A DNA stretch of 64,000 bases, taken from the NCBI GenBank assembly GCA_032229885.1, contig JAVYAJ010000193.1, positions 3,954 through 67,953 on the forward strand. Direction: 5' to 3'. Position 1 is the first letter of the stretch, and every line of letters begins with the position of its first letter. Position numbers and translations under genes: made by a program. Source of the stretch: Anammoximicrobium sp032229885. GTDB lineage: Bacteria > Planctomycetota > Planctomycetia > Pirellulales > Pirellulaceae. The notes under the pieces were generated by a model, which saw only the letters and a program-made list of their open reading frames with translations, was not told where the DNA came from and ran no database searches. This document shows positions 8,755-17,328 of the stretch, in pieces.

Positions 8755-9636
8755 TTATCTGCCCGGCATCAGCTCGGCATCGCGTAGCACGCGGCCGCTC
8801 GAGCGTTCCTCTGGCGTCTGTGGAAATCCCTGGGTGACCAGTTCGCCGAGGTCGAAGCGGAACCGCTGGGCGGTCGACACCTGGCGGGCGCGGGCCGCGA
8901 GATCCTCGCGGTCGAGCGGCTGGCGTCGCGGCAGGGCCAACAGAATTCGGTTGCCGGCGTGCGGGACGGTGAGTACGCACAACTCGTCGAAGACCTCGCG
9001 ATAGGTGCGAATCATCGAATCGTACAGGCGGTTGGACGCTCGACTCCAGACGTTGCCGACGACCACGCCGTTGGGCTTTACCGCGCGGCGCACGGCGCGC
9101 AGAAACTCGTACGTCGTCAGGTGCGCCGGTACGCTGTCGCTGCTGTAGGCGTCCAGAAAGATCAGATCGTATGGCTGTCGATAGCGTTCGATGAACTCGC
9201 GTCCGTCGCCTACATGCGCCCGCAGGCGGCTGTCCTCGCGAAATCCAAAGTACTGCTTGGCCACGAAGACCACTTCGGGGTCGATGTCCACGACGTCGAT
9301 CTCGGCGTCGGGATAATAGTGCCGCAGGAACATCGGCAGCGTTCCGCCGCCCAGGCCGACGATCAGGATGCGGCGGGGTTGCTCGCACAGCGCCAAGCTG
9401 GCCATGGCCACCCGGGCGTATGGCAGTTCGAGGTGCGCGGGATCGCCCAGCTTGACGACGCTCTGTCGAGCGCCGGCTGGCTCGAACCGCAGGATCCGAA
9501 ACCCGTCTTCGTCCGTGACGAGGACTCGGCCGAAGGCAGACGCCTTTTCATAGACCAACGTCTGATCCGCGCGGGCCAGCATGGCCAACACGACAAAGGT
9601 GATCGTTCCCGCGTACAACGACAGGCGAAGAAGCAT
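8755..9636 (-). CDS. Secreted or membrane-tethered spermidine-synthase-like protein
   Basis: A 293-residue Rossmann-fold protein of the polyamine (spermidine) synthase superfamily. After a 22-residue hydrophobic leader (LYAGTITFVVLAMLARA) come the SAM/dcSAM-binding loop VGLGGGTLPMF (93-103), the acidic VVDIDPEV (115-122) and FLDAYSSDSVPAHL (160-173), which holds the catalytic-type Asp. True SpeE acts in the cytoplasm and lacks a leader. This one may act outside the inner membrane on another substrate, or the leader may be an anchor. ATG 9636 is preferred because AGGAG lies upstream at suitable spacing; the frame runs open to 9756. No SpeD/SpeH gene is nearby. Confidence 0.85.
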   Translation of the reverse strand: MLLRLSLYAGTITFVVLAMLARADQTLVYEKASAFGRVLVTDEDGFRILRFEPAGARQSVVKLGDPAHLELPYARVAMASLALCEQPRRILIVGLGGGTLPMFLRHYYPDAEIDVVDIDPEVVFVAKQYFGFREDSRLRAHVGDGREFIERYRQPYDLIFLDAYSSDSVPAHLTTYEFLRAVRRAVKPNGVVVGNVWSRASNRLYDSMIRTYREVFDELCVLTVPHAGNRILLALPRRQPLDREDLAARARQVSTAQRFRFDLGELVTQGFPQTPEERSSGRVLRDAELMPGR

Positions 9637-10146
9637 GGGCGAGCACTCCTGCAAGGCGAATTGCGCAACAACTGCGTTCGATCGTTCGGACGCTGCCGCG
9701 CCGGGGCGGCAGCCCGAGTCGCGCGTGGCACGTTTGGGCATTGTATCGCACGGCATGTTGGCCCGTTAATCAGCCTGCGGCTTTTTGTCCACCGCATCCG
9801 CGCCGTGGATGCAGGATCGGGCCCAGGGTCAATATCCGGGATGGCGCGGTGGCGACCGCAGCGAAGTGCGCCGTCCTGGAGCGACGCGCTCCGTCGCGTC
9901 CGTTGCGTTGCGGCACGCACTGGCGCGCCCACCCGGGTGCGGGCACGCGTGGAGCGCGGCCCTAGCCGACCGAAGATCGGCGCTGGCTCGCGAAGCGCGG
10001 ATTGCCCAGCTGGACCCAACCGCGTCCAGAAGCTACCTTGCGAAGGCTCGGACGTCGTGGCTGGGAGGCCGACGCGCGTTCGTGCGGCGCGGGTGCCCTG
10101 GCAAGCCGCGCTCTCTCCAATACTCGAACAAACAAGGTGACGCCCC
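9637..10146. other. Intergenic region with a palindromic repeat copy
   Basis: About 510 nt between divergent genes. It contains a hairpin with GCATCC/GGATGC arms (9794-9812) and copy 1 of the GC-rich dispersed element (near 9858-9965). It must also hold the promoters for both flanking genes, but no clear -35/-10 pair could be singled out. Confidence 0.6.
9858..9965. repeat. GC-rich dispersed element, copy 1
   Basis: Core palindrome GACGCG-CTCCGT-CGCGTC at 9883-9900. It is preceded by a GAAGTGCGCCGTC block and followed about 50 nt later by a GTGGAGCGCGGCCCT block, the same order as in the copy at 41018-41112. Confidence 0.75.
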
Positions 10147-11460
10147 GTGACACACAGATTGCTCGTGATTGCTTGGCTGGCGTGCTGTGCGATGCCGGCG
10201 CAGGCCGAAAACTGGCCTCAATGGCGCGGACCGCTGTTCAACGGCTCGACTCCGGAAACGGGATTGCCGGCGCAATGGAGCCGGACTGAAAACGTCGTAT
10301 GGAGCGTCCCGCTGCCCGGTGCGGCCGCGGCGACGCCGGTGGTTTGGGACGATCATGTTCTGGTCAGCGGCATCGACGCCGAACGCGATGCGCTGGTGGC
10401 GGCGTGTTACCGCCGCGCCGACGGCGCGCGGCTGTGGCAGCACGACGTGGCGGACGGGGTCAGCCGGGATTATCGCAGCAACTTTGCCTCCGGATCGCCC
10501 GCGACCGATGGTCGGTTGGCGTATTTCTTCTACGGCAGCGGCCAGTTGGTCGCCTATGCGTTGGACGGCCAGCGGCGTTGGGCTCGGAACATCGAGCAGG
10601 ACTACGGACCGTTCGCGTTCCAGTGGACGTTCAGCAGCAGCCCGCTGGTGTTCGGCGACAAGCTATACATCCAGGTTCTGCAGCGAGACGTACCGGTCGA
10701 AGGCCGTGGCACGCCCGACCGGTTCAACGAATCGTACTTGCTGGCGCTGGATCCGCGGACGGGCCGCACGCTGTGGCGGCAGGGACGCGCCAGCCAAGCC
10801 GTGGCGGAATCGCGCGAAGCCTACTCGACGCCGATCCCCTGCCGCGTGGGCGACGCCTTCCAATTGCTGGTGGCGGGCGGCGACGACTTGACCGGGCACG
10901 ACCCGGAAACGGGCGCCGAACTGTGGCGCTGGGGCACCTGGAACCCCGAACGGATCGGCCATTGGCGACTGGTGCCCTCGCCGGTCGCCGGCGACGGGAT
11001 CATCCTGGTCTGCGCGCCCAAACGCGATCCCGTGTACGCCATCCGTGCCGGCGGCAGCGGGTTGCTGGACGACAGCGCGTTGGCCTGGACGAGCCGCGAC
11101 ACGCGGGCCGTCTCGAGCGACGTGCCGACGCCGGCCTTTTATGACGGCGACCTGTTCGTGCTGAGCGATGTCCGCAAGAGTCTGTCGCGAGTCGAGCCGC
11201 GGACGGGCCGCGTCAAATGGACGGTCGCGACGCCGGGCAACGCCAAGTACGAAGCCTCGCCGCTGGCCGCCGACGGCAGGCTGTACACGATCAATTTCGA
11301 TGGCCAGGTCGCCATCTTCGATGCCGCAGACGGCCAGTTGTTGCGCACGATTTCGATGGACGAGCCGACCAAGGGCGAGATGGTGCGAGCCTCGATCGTC
11401 GCCGCCCACGGCCAATTGTTCATTCGCACGACGCGACGGCTGTACTGCATCGGTCGATGA
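10147..11460 (+). CDS. Secreted PQQ-type beta-propeller protein
   Basis: A 437-residue protein with a typical signal peptide (MTHRLLVIAWLACCAMPAQA, cleavage before ENWPQWRGP). The mature part is a repeat protein of the PQQ/BamB-like propeller class. Blades are marked by phrases such as GARLWQHDV, GRTLWRQG, AELWRWGTWNP, GRVKWTVATPG and GQLLRTI. NWPQWRGP at the mature N-terminus is common in planctomycete members. No quinoprotein dehydrogenase cysteine pair is seen, so an enzymatic role is not supported; a periplasmic scaffold or ligand-binding role is likelier. The GTG start at 10147 follows AAGGTGA (10134-10140) by 6 nt. Confidence 0.88.
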   Translation: MTHRLLVIAWLACCAMPAQAENWPQWRGPLFNGSTPETGLPAQWSRTENVVWSVPLPGAAAATPVVWDDHVLVSGIDAERDALVAACYRRADGARLWQHDVADGVSRDYRSNFASGSPATDGRLAYFFYGSGQLVAYALDGQRRWARNIEQDYGPFAFQWTFSSSPLVFGDKLYIQVLQRDVPVEGRGTPDRFNESYLLALDPRTGRTLWRQGRASQAVAESREAYSTPIPCRVGDAFQLLVAGGDDLTGHDPETGAELWRWGTWNPERIGHWRLVPSPVAGDGIILVCAPKRDPVYAIRAGGSGLLDDSALAWTSRDTRAVSSDVPTPAFYDGDLFVLSDVRKSLSRVEPRTGRVKWTVATPGNAKYEASPLAADGRLYTINFDGQVAIFDAADGQLLRTISMDEPTKGEMVRASIVAAHGQLFIRTTRRLYCIGR

Positions 11461-11703
11461 TCCGCGCGGACCGATGATCCGCGTCGGCGATTGATCCGCG
11501 CGGGCTGCGCTCTCGGCGGCTGTCTTCGACAGCGATTCGTCCATGCGATAACACATGTCGCGTCGTCCGCCGGACTGGGCGGATTGTTGCACGGCGTTCT
11601 TCCGAGCGCCAGCGCCGCTGCGTTGAGAATAGGTAGGCGTGGCCTGATGAACCCCGCGTCCAAACGGGTCGATCGTTCGACCTGTTTCGGCCTGTGTCGA
11701 GCC

Positions 11704-12114
11704 TTAGCCCAGCAACCGATCGACGCTGTCCAGCAGGCGGTCCATGGCGAACGGTTTGCGAATATAATCATCGACGCCGAGCATCTCGGCGTACGCTTTG
11801 TGGCGGCTGCCCTCGTTGGCCGTCACCATGATGATCCGTAGCGGCACCGGCCGTGTGCGGCGCAGGCGTTCGAGCACCAGAAAACCACTGCGTTTGGGCA
11901 TCATCATATCCAGGATCACTAGATCCGGATCCTCGCGTTCGGCCATCGCCAAGCCCTGGTTGCCATCGCGAGCGACCAGGATCTGGTATCCGCGAGCTTC
12001 GAGCGCGTATCGCATTGCTTCGATGATCTCCGCATCATCGTCAACCAACAGAATCCGCTTCGCCGCTTGTCGGTCGGCCATGCTCTCGTGTTCCTTCGTA
12101 ACGTCCTTGGCCAT
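11704..12114 (-). CDS. Single-domain CheY-like response regulator
   Basis: A 136-residue receiver domain with no output domain. The acidic pair is in ILLVDDDAEII (D25/D26), the phospho-acceptor Asp in LVILDMMMPKRSG (D69), the Thr in IIMVTANEG (T98) and the Lys in DDYIRKPF (K120), all standard. It probably works as a phospho-relay or by protein-protein contact; no histidine kinase lies in the window. ATG 12114 is chosen because GGAGG (12131-12127) lies upstream at about 12 nt. An in-frame ATG at 12081 would still leave the whole domain intact. A small palindrome (CGCAT-AAA-ATGCG) abuts the ribosome-binding site. Confidence 0.92.
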   Translation of the reverse strand: MAKDVTKEHESMADRQAAKRILLVDDDAEIIEAMRYALEARGYQILVARDGNQGLAMAEREDPDLVILDMMMPKRSGFLVLERLRRTRPVPLRIIMVTANEGSRHKAYAEMLGVDDYIRKPFAMDRLLDSVDRLLG

Positions 12115-12895
12115 CGTCGTCTGCCACCTCCGCATAAAATGCGTCATATCCGATATACGGCTATTATTACCGAAACTTGTCGATTTAGGAATATGGCTCA
12201 GGGTCGATCGCTAGGCTTGCGCCCATTTGCGATACAAAGGGTATCGTCCTTCGCACGGTTCGCCAAGGCGAGCAAACAAAGATGCCTCGTGCGTCGTCCG
12301 GCCGCTGACGCCGCGTGGTCCGCAGATGTTTTGGCGTGGAAATCGCCACGCGACCGGCGGCGTCCCCCCTCGTTCCCGCCGTCAAAAATTTCCGCCGCGG
12401 GGAACGTGTGCCCAACGGCGCGGCGTTCGAGGTTCTGGTCTATCCGATGACGCGATCCTGGGCGCGCGATCGTTCTTGGATCGTAGCCGCGTGACAGCCG
12501 CGCGTCGCGTGGCGTCCGCAGCATAGCGCTCCGTCGTGGAGGGACGTGCGCCGTCGCGTCCGTGGGGTTTCGTCACGGTCGGTCGCATCCCCCGGCCGCG
12601 GCCACGACGCCGCGTGGCCCTCCAGTGCGACATAGGTTTGTCTCGGCGAGATGCGGACCAGGCTGGCAAACTAGGCAACGACCGCCCGTAGGGCACGACG
12701 AATTCGGACTCGCGGTTCGCGACGGAACCGTGGCACGGCGGATGACGCGCGCCTGCTGCTGGACGATGGCGAAAACGTTGCTGGACGCGGCTTGCTATTA
12801 TAGGCTGTGGGTCGGTTCCTACGGGCGACCGCGTGTGCGGGCATGGTGCAAAAGCCTGCTCACGACTCTTCGAGACAGATGCAAAGGATTGAGAC
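12115..12895. other. Intergenic region between divergent genes
   Basis: About 780 nt. The left 80 nt are AT-richer (around 12145-12195) and probably carry the response-regulator promoter. A TATTATAGG string near 12795 may serve the large gene to the right. In between is copy 2 of the GC-rich dispersed element. No gene is supported. Confidence 0.55.
12525..12640. repeat. GC-rich dispersed element, copy 2
   Basis: Contains TGGAGGGACGTGCGCCGTC then GCGTCCGT, followed about 55 nt later by CGCGTGGCCCTCC. It is a diverged copy of the element at 41018-41112. Confidence 0.7.
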
Positions 12896-15800
12896 ATGAC
12901 ATCGTTGATCTGTGCGCTCGCGACCCAGCTTGTCGCGTTCGGCGCGGCGGCCGACACGGCGGCCCGGGACGTCGCACCGCCGAAGACCCTGCTGGTTTGC
13001 GGGTCCGCCGACAACCCTGTTTCCCAGGGCCTGGCGGCGTTGGACGTGCCGCACCAACGAGCGACGGTCGCCGCGTATCGCGAAATGTCGCCGTTCGACT
13101 TTGACCTGATCATCTGGGGCTTGGACGAGAGCCGCGCGGCGCTGCGGGACGATGCGTCGGTGATCGAGGCGTTCGTCCGGGCGGGCGGCGTGTTTTTGGG
13201 GTTTCGATCGAGCGACGAAGACGCTTGGCTGCCCGTGCCCGTGCGGCGCGATAAAGCGTATGCCTTTGGCGAAATCCTACAGCCCGAGCATCCGATCTTT
13301 GGCGGGCCGCATCGACTGGGGCGCGAACACCTGACTCAGGTCCATGGCGGCAGCATCTACCGCGGGTTATTCGCACTGGGGCCGGGTTGGGTTCCGCTGG
13401 TCAGCACCGGCAAGCCGCAGGACTGGGACAAATCCGCGGCCTTGGACGACGGACCGCATTACGGGATCGTCGAGCTGCCGCTGGGCAAGGGTCGGATCGT
13501 GCTGGTCCAGATGATCCCCGCTTACCATTGGTTCCACGACGCGGAGGGCGATGCCAACGCGGCCGGCGCGATGCTGTTCGAGAACTTGGTGCGCTATGCG
13601 ATCGACCGCGCGCCGCGATCGGCCGCAGACCGCCCGCCGCGGCAACGGCCCGCCGATTTTGTGACCTCGTATCAGGATCTGTTCCGCACGCCCCAGCGCG
13701 GCGATGGCTTGTCGCTGGCCGATCCTGCCTGGAAGGCGTCGTCCGAAGGGCCGTATTCATGGCAGGTGGATCGTCGCGGCGTGCTCACGCTGACGCATGT
13801 CGACACTCCCAGCAAGGCGGGCAACTTTATCCAATTCAGCCGCGCATTGCCGGTTCCCGAGAGCGGCGGCCCCGTGACGTTGCGGTGGTACTATTCGGAC
13901 ACCTATTGCGGCGGCCGCGAGCGGATTCTGGGCGGCGCCCAGCACGGCCAGACGGCCCAGGAAAACTTCAAACGCAGACGCCGCGTCGCGTCGGTGCTGG
14001 TCGACGGCGCGCCCGTCTGGACGCAGGACGTGTTGGGCCTCAATCCACAGCCGACGAGTCTTCGGTTTCACCAGGCGCAGTTGTCGCTGCCATCGGATCG
14101 AGCCGCGGACGGCATCAAGCTGGCGGTGCGGATCGACGACCTCCAAGATTCCGGCGACGACCCGTTTGCGATCGACACCTTTTTCGGCGCGATCGAGTTG
14201 ATCCCGAACCTGTCTCGCGAAGCGATCACTGCCGCGGAAGGGACGGGCGACGGATTCGAGTCGGCCGGGACGACGGGCATTCGATTGAAGGGCAATTCAG
14301 GCTCGTACCAGGTCGCCCATCGCGGGGCGGCGGGCCGGTACGCCATTGCCGTGTGCCTGCGGGACGAACACACGGGCCAATCGTCGCTGCGCATCCGGGC
14401 TGGCGATCAGATCGCGGGCCAGTGGACGCTGTCCGCCGACGATCATCACACCTATTGGGTCGCGACGCCGCCCTTGACGCTTTCGCCGGGAACACCGATT
14501 CAGATCGAGGCCCAGCGCGATGGCGACGAGACCGTGACGCTTTTCGAGTGGGCGATCATTCCCGAACGACTGCTGGCCCGACCCGCGGCGACGCACGGCG
14601 AGGGTGCGTTGCCGACACAGGCGGGACGCGAGACGCAAACGTCGCAGCGAAAAACGGCCGCGTCAACAACGCCTGCGTCAACAACGCCCGCGTCAACACC
14701 AGCGGCCTCGCAGCCCGTGCGTTTTTCGGTTGCAATCGCCGAGCTTGCCGGCGCGGCGCGGCGCGACGAGATCGCTGCCCAGGGGCTGCCATTTCCGTGC
14801 GGCTGTTTGCGGCGACCCGACGCGATTCGCGTTCGCGCGCCCGATGGCCAGTCGGTTCCTGTCCAGACCCGCCAGATCGCGGCGTGGCCCGACGGGACGG
14901 CCAAGAGCATCGTGGTCGCGTTTCCGGCTCGCGTGGACGCGCACGGCGTCGCCGAGTACAGGGTCGAAGCGGGCGCTGGCGTCGAACCCGAGCCGCCAGC
15001 GGGCGGGCTGACGGTGCGCGCCGACGACGGGCGGCTGACGATCGACACCGGCGTGATCATGGCCACGGTCAGCACCCGCCACGGCCGCATCGTGGACGAG
15101 ATTCGCCGAGGCGAGCGCGTTTTGAAGGCGGCGGACGAAGTGTGGGATCTGGCCCTGGAAGACGAATCGGGCCGCGTGGTTCGCACGCGCGACGCAGCCG
15201 TGGCGGCGACGCAGGTCGTCGAGTCCGGTCCGTTGCGGGCCTTGATCGTGCGCACCGGTTCATTTGTCGATGCGGCCGGCGCGCTGATCGACTATCGACT
15301 GCAGCTCGAGGCCACGGCGGGCTCGGATGCGTTGCGGGTCTACGCCCAGATCATCAATCGCGAGGACGAGCCCGAGGTGTATCTGAAACGTTGGTCGCTG
15401 GATCTGGATCAGGCCGCGTCGGGCGGGCGTGTGTGGATCGACGCGGCGCAGACGGCGGCCGCGGCCGCCGGGGACGTGCTGTACCAACATCGCGAAGACA
15501 CGTTGACGTGGACGGGCGCCGATGGGCGTCGGGAACGCCAGGCCGGCGCGTCGCCGGGTTACGTGCGGCTGGACGGGCTGGCGGTCGGCACGCGCTGGTT
15601 CTGGCAGCGATTTCCCCAGGCGATCCGTTTCAGCGATCACGGCGTGCGTTTCGACTTCATCCCCCAGGCGTTCGATGATCGCGATCTGCCGACGCGGTGG
15701 GCGGAACGGATGCGGCAGACCACGGACCGCTATCCCGTGGGCGGCGTCGGTTATCCGCAATCGCCCGGCAAGATGGGCCTGTGCCGCTTGGCGCGGGGTC

Positions 15801-17110
15801 AAGCGTTCAGCCAAGAGATCCTGTTTGTGCTGGACGGCAAACGGACCGAGGCGACGGACGCGGACGTGTTCGCGGCCTTGGCCGCCCCGCTGCGCGGCGT
15901 TGCATCGCCGCGATATACGGCCGACACCGGCGTGTTCGGCGAGTTTCTACCGGCCGATTCGGACCGTTATCCAGAGTATGAACGGGGCGTCGAGCAGACC
16001 TATCAGCAAATCCTCGCCCAACGCAAGAAACGGCGCGAGTACGGCTTCATGAGTTTTGGCGACTGTACGTTCGAGTGGGGCTACGGCCCGTCGTACACGT
16101 ACTGGAGCAACGAAGAGTACGACCATCATCACGGCTATGCGATTCAGTATCTGCGCAGCGGCGATCCTCGTTGGTGGGAGTTGTGCGAGCCTGCCGCGCG
16201 GCACTATCGCGACGTCGTCGTGATTCACCATGCCCCGCCGGACAGCCTGCAGCAGGGCGGACCGCGGCACCACAATGCTACGTCGCTATGGATGGCTCAG
16301 GATCCCGAACAGTATTGGATTGCAGATCATGCCTGCGCCGGCGCCAGCGCGGGTCACAGTTGGGTCGAAGGGATGATCGACTATTGGCTGCTGACGGGCG
16401 ATCCGTGGGCCGAAGAGGTGATCCATTCTCTGGAGAACTGGTACTGCGACATCGCCGAGAACAACCGGTTCGGCGCGGGCGGCCAGGAGCGCGGCCCGGG
16501 CTGGGCGCTGATCGCCATCTCGGCGTTGGCCAAAGCGACGGGGCGCCCGCGAACGTACAACGCGGGTCGGATCGTATCCGACTGGATCGTCCAGTGGCAG
16601 GATCCGATCCGTGGCGTCGTCTCGGTCCCGATCTCCGAGCAGCCCAGTTATGAAGGCGGCTCGACCTTCATGCACGGAATCGTCGGCCGCGGCCTGGGCC
16701 GTTGGTACGACGTGACCGGCGACGAACAGGTCCGCCGCGCCGTGGTGGGCATCGCCGAGTGGATGACGACCGAGCCGATGGGCGAGCCGGGCACGTTTTG
16801 GTACAAGCAAAGCCCGCAGAACAGCCGTCGCTATTCGCCCACCGACCAGTGCTTGAGCGGGCTGACGTACGCGTATCGGCTGAGCGGCGATCCGTGGTTC
16901 GCCCAGGTCGCCGAAGCCCTGGTCGCTCGCACCCGTCCCAACCGCCGCTCGATCTGCTGGTATCCCCAGGCACTGGCCCATCTGGCCCCGCCCGTGCTAA
17001 ACGAGCAGCCAAACCGAGTGGGCTCAAAAGAGGCGACGTCGGACGACAACTCGCGAGCGAAATCGCGGCGCGGCAGCTCGAGCGCCGACCCCGGCGTCGA
17101 TCGACAATGA
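12896..17110 (+). CDS. Giant secreted protein: ThuA-like domain plus exo-rhamnogalacturonan lyase-like (PcRGLX/YetA) region
   Basis: A 1404-residue protein with a weak signal peptide. Residues about 25-240 look like a ThuA/glutamine-amidotransferase-like fold (LLVCGSADN, FDFDLIIWGLDE, AGGVFLGFRSSDEDAW, GRIVLVQMIPAYHWF). Two beta-sandwich stretches follow, about 260-440 and 445-570. A Thr/Pro/Ser linker (about 580-605), encoded by a 15-bp tandem repeat at 14660-14700, leads into an about 790-residue region resembling the three-domain PcRGLX/YetA family: a RIFT-barrel start (FSVAIAELAGAARRDEIAAQGLPF), a middle beta domain and an alpha-barrel with YWSNEEYDHHHG and GASAGHSWVEGMIDYW. Known members cleave rhamnogalacturonan I from the chain end. 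ATG 12896 follows AAAGGA by 7 nt. The substrate is inferred only. Confidence 0.8.
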   Translation: MTSLICALATQLVAFGAAADTAARDVAPPKTLLVCGSADNPVSQGLAALDVPHQRATVAAYREMSPFDFDLIIWGLDESRAALRDDASVIEAFVRAGGVFLGFRSSDEDAWLPVPVRRDKAYAFGEILQPEHPIFGGPHRLGREHLTQVHGGSIYRGLFALGPGWVPLVSTGKPQDWDKSAALDDGPHYGIVELPLGKGRIVLVQMIPAYHWFHDAEGDANAAGAMLFENLVRYAIDRAPRSAADRPPRQRPADFVTSYQDLFRTPQRGDGLSLADPAWKASSEGPYSWQVDRRGVLTLTHVDTPSKAGNFIQFSRALPVPESGGPVTLRWYYSDTYCGGRERILGGAQHGQTAQENFKRRRRVASVLVDGAPVWTQDVLGLNPQPTSLRFHQAQLSLPSDRAADGIKLAVRIDDLQDSGDDPFAIDTFFGAIELIPNLSREAITAAEGTGDGFESAGTTGIRLKGNSGSYQVAHRGAAGRYAIAVCLRDEHTGQSSLRIRAGDQIAGQWTLSADDHHTYWVATPPLTLSPGTPIQIEAQRDGDETVTLFEWAIIPERLLARPAATHGEGALPTQAGRETQTSQRKTAASTTPASTTPASTPAASQPVRFSVAIAELAGAARRDEIAAQGLPFPCGCLRRPDAIRVRAPDGQSVPVQTRQIAAWPDGTAKSIVVAFPARVDAHGVAEYRVEAGAGVEPEPPAGGLTVRADDGRLTIDTGVIMATVSTRHGRIVDEIRRGERVLKAADEVWDLALEDESGRVVRTRDAAVAATQVVESGPLRALIVRTGSFVDAAGALIDYRLQLEATAGSDALRVYAQIINREDEPEVYLKRWSLDLDQAASGGRVWIDAAQTAAAAAGDVLYQHREDTLTWTGADGRRERQAGASPGYVRLDGLAVGTRWFWQRFPQAIRFSDHGVRFDFIPQAFDDRDLPTRWAERMRQTTDRYPVGGVGYPQSPGKMGLCRLARGQAFSQEILFVLDGKRTEATDADVFAALAAPLRGVASPRYTADTGVFGEFLPADSDRYPEYERGVEQTYQQILAQRKKRREYGFMSFGDCTFEWGYGPSYTYWSNEEYDHHHGYAIQYLRSGDPRWWELCEPAARHYRDVVVIHHAPPDSLQQGGPRHHNATSLWMAQDPEQYWIADHACAGASAGHSWVEGMIDYWLLTGDPWAEEVIHSLENWYCDIAENNRFGAGGQERGPGWALIAISALAKATGRPRTYNAGRIVSDWIVQWQDPIRGVVSVPISEQPSYEGGSTFMHGIVGRGLGRWYDVTGDEQVRRAVVGIAEWMTTEPMGEPGTFWYKQSPQNSRRYSPTDQCLSGLTYAYRLSGDPWFAQVAEALVARTRPNRRSICWYPQALAHLAPPVLNEQPNRVGSKEATSDDNSRAKSRRGSSSADPGVDRQ

Positions 17111-17328
17111 GACCGGCAGCGATGACACCCTCGTGGAAGCGGCATCCGGCCGCTTGTCGGTCGTGGCGTCGATCGATAACGACGCCCGCAGCAATGACAT
17201 CGGCAGCAATGACAACACCGCCCGAGGCACAAAGGAATGCCCGCGGCCGGGGCGGCGGCGATTTGCGATTTGGCAGAGATGGGCGTCGCGTTGACAAACA
17301 GCGAGCGGCTCGGTTACCCTGCACAGCG

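Noticed and set aside
8315..9388. 357-codon minus-strand frame overlapping the spermidine-synthase-like gene
   Set aside because: Out of frame with the conserved gene and Arg/Pro-rich; shadow.
17291..17320. Sigma-70 promoter before the phosphatase/ADP-ribosylglycohydrolase fusion
   Set aside because: TTGACA is perfect but the -10 candidates (TACCCT) match poorly and would leave almost no leader.
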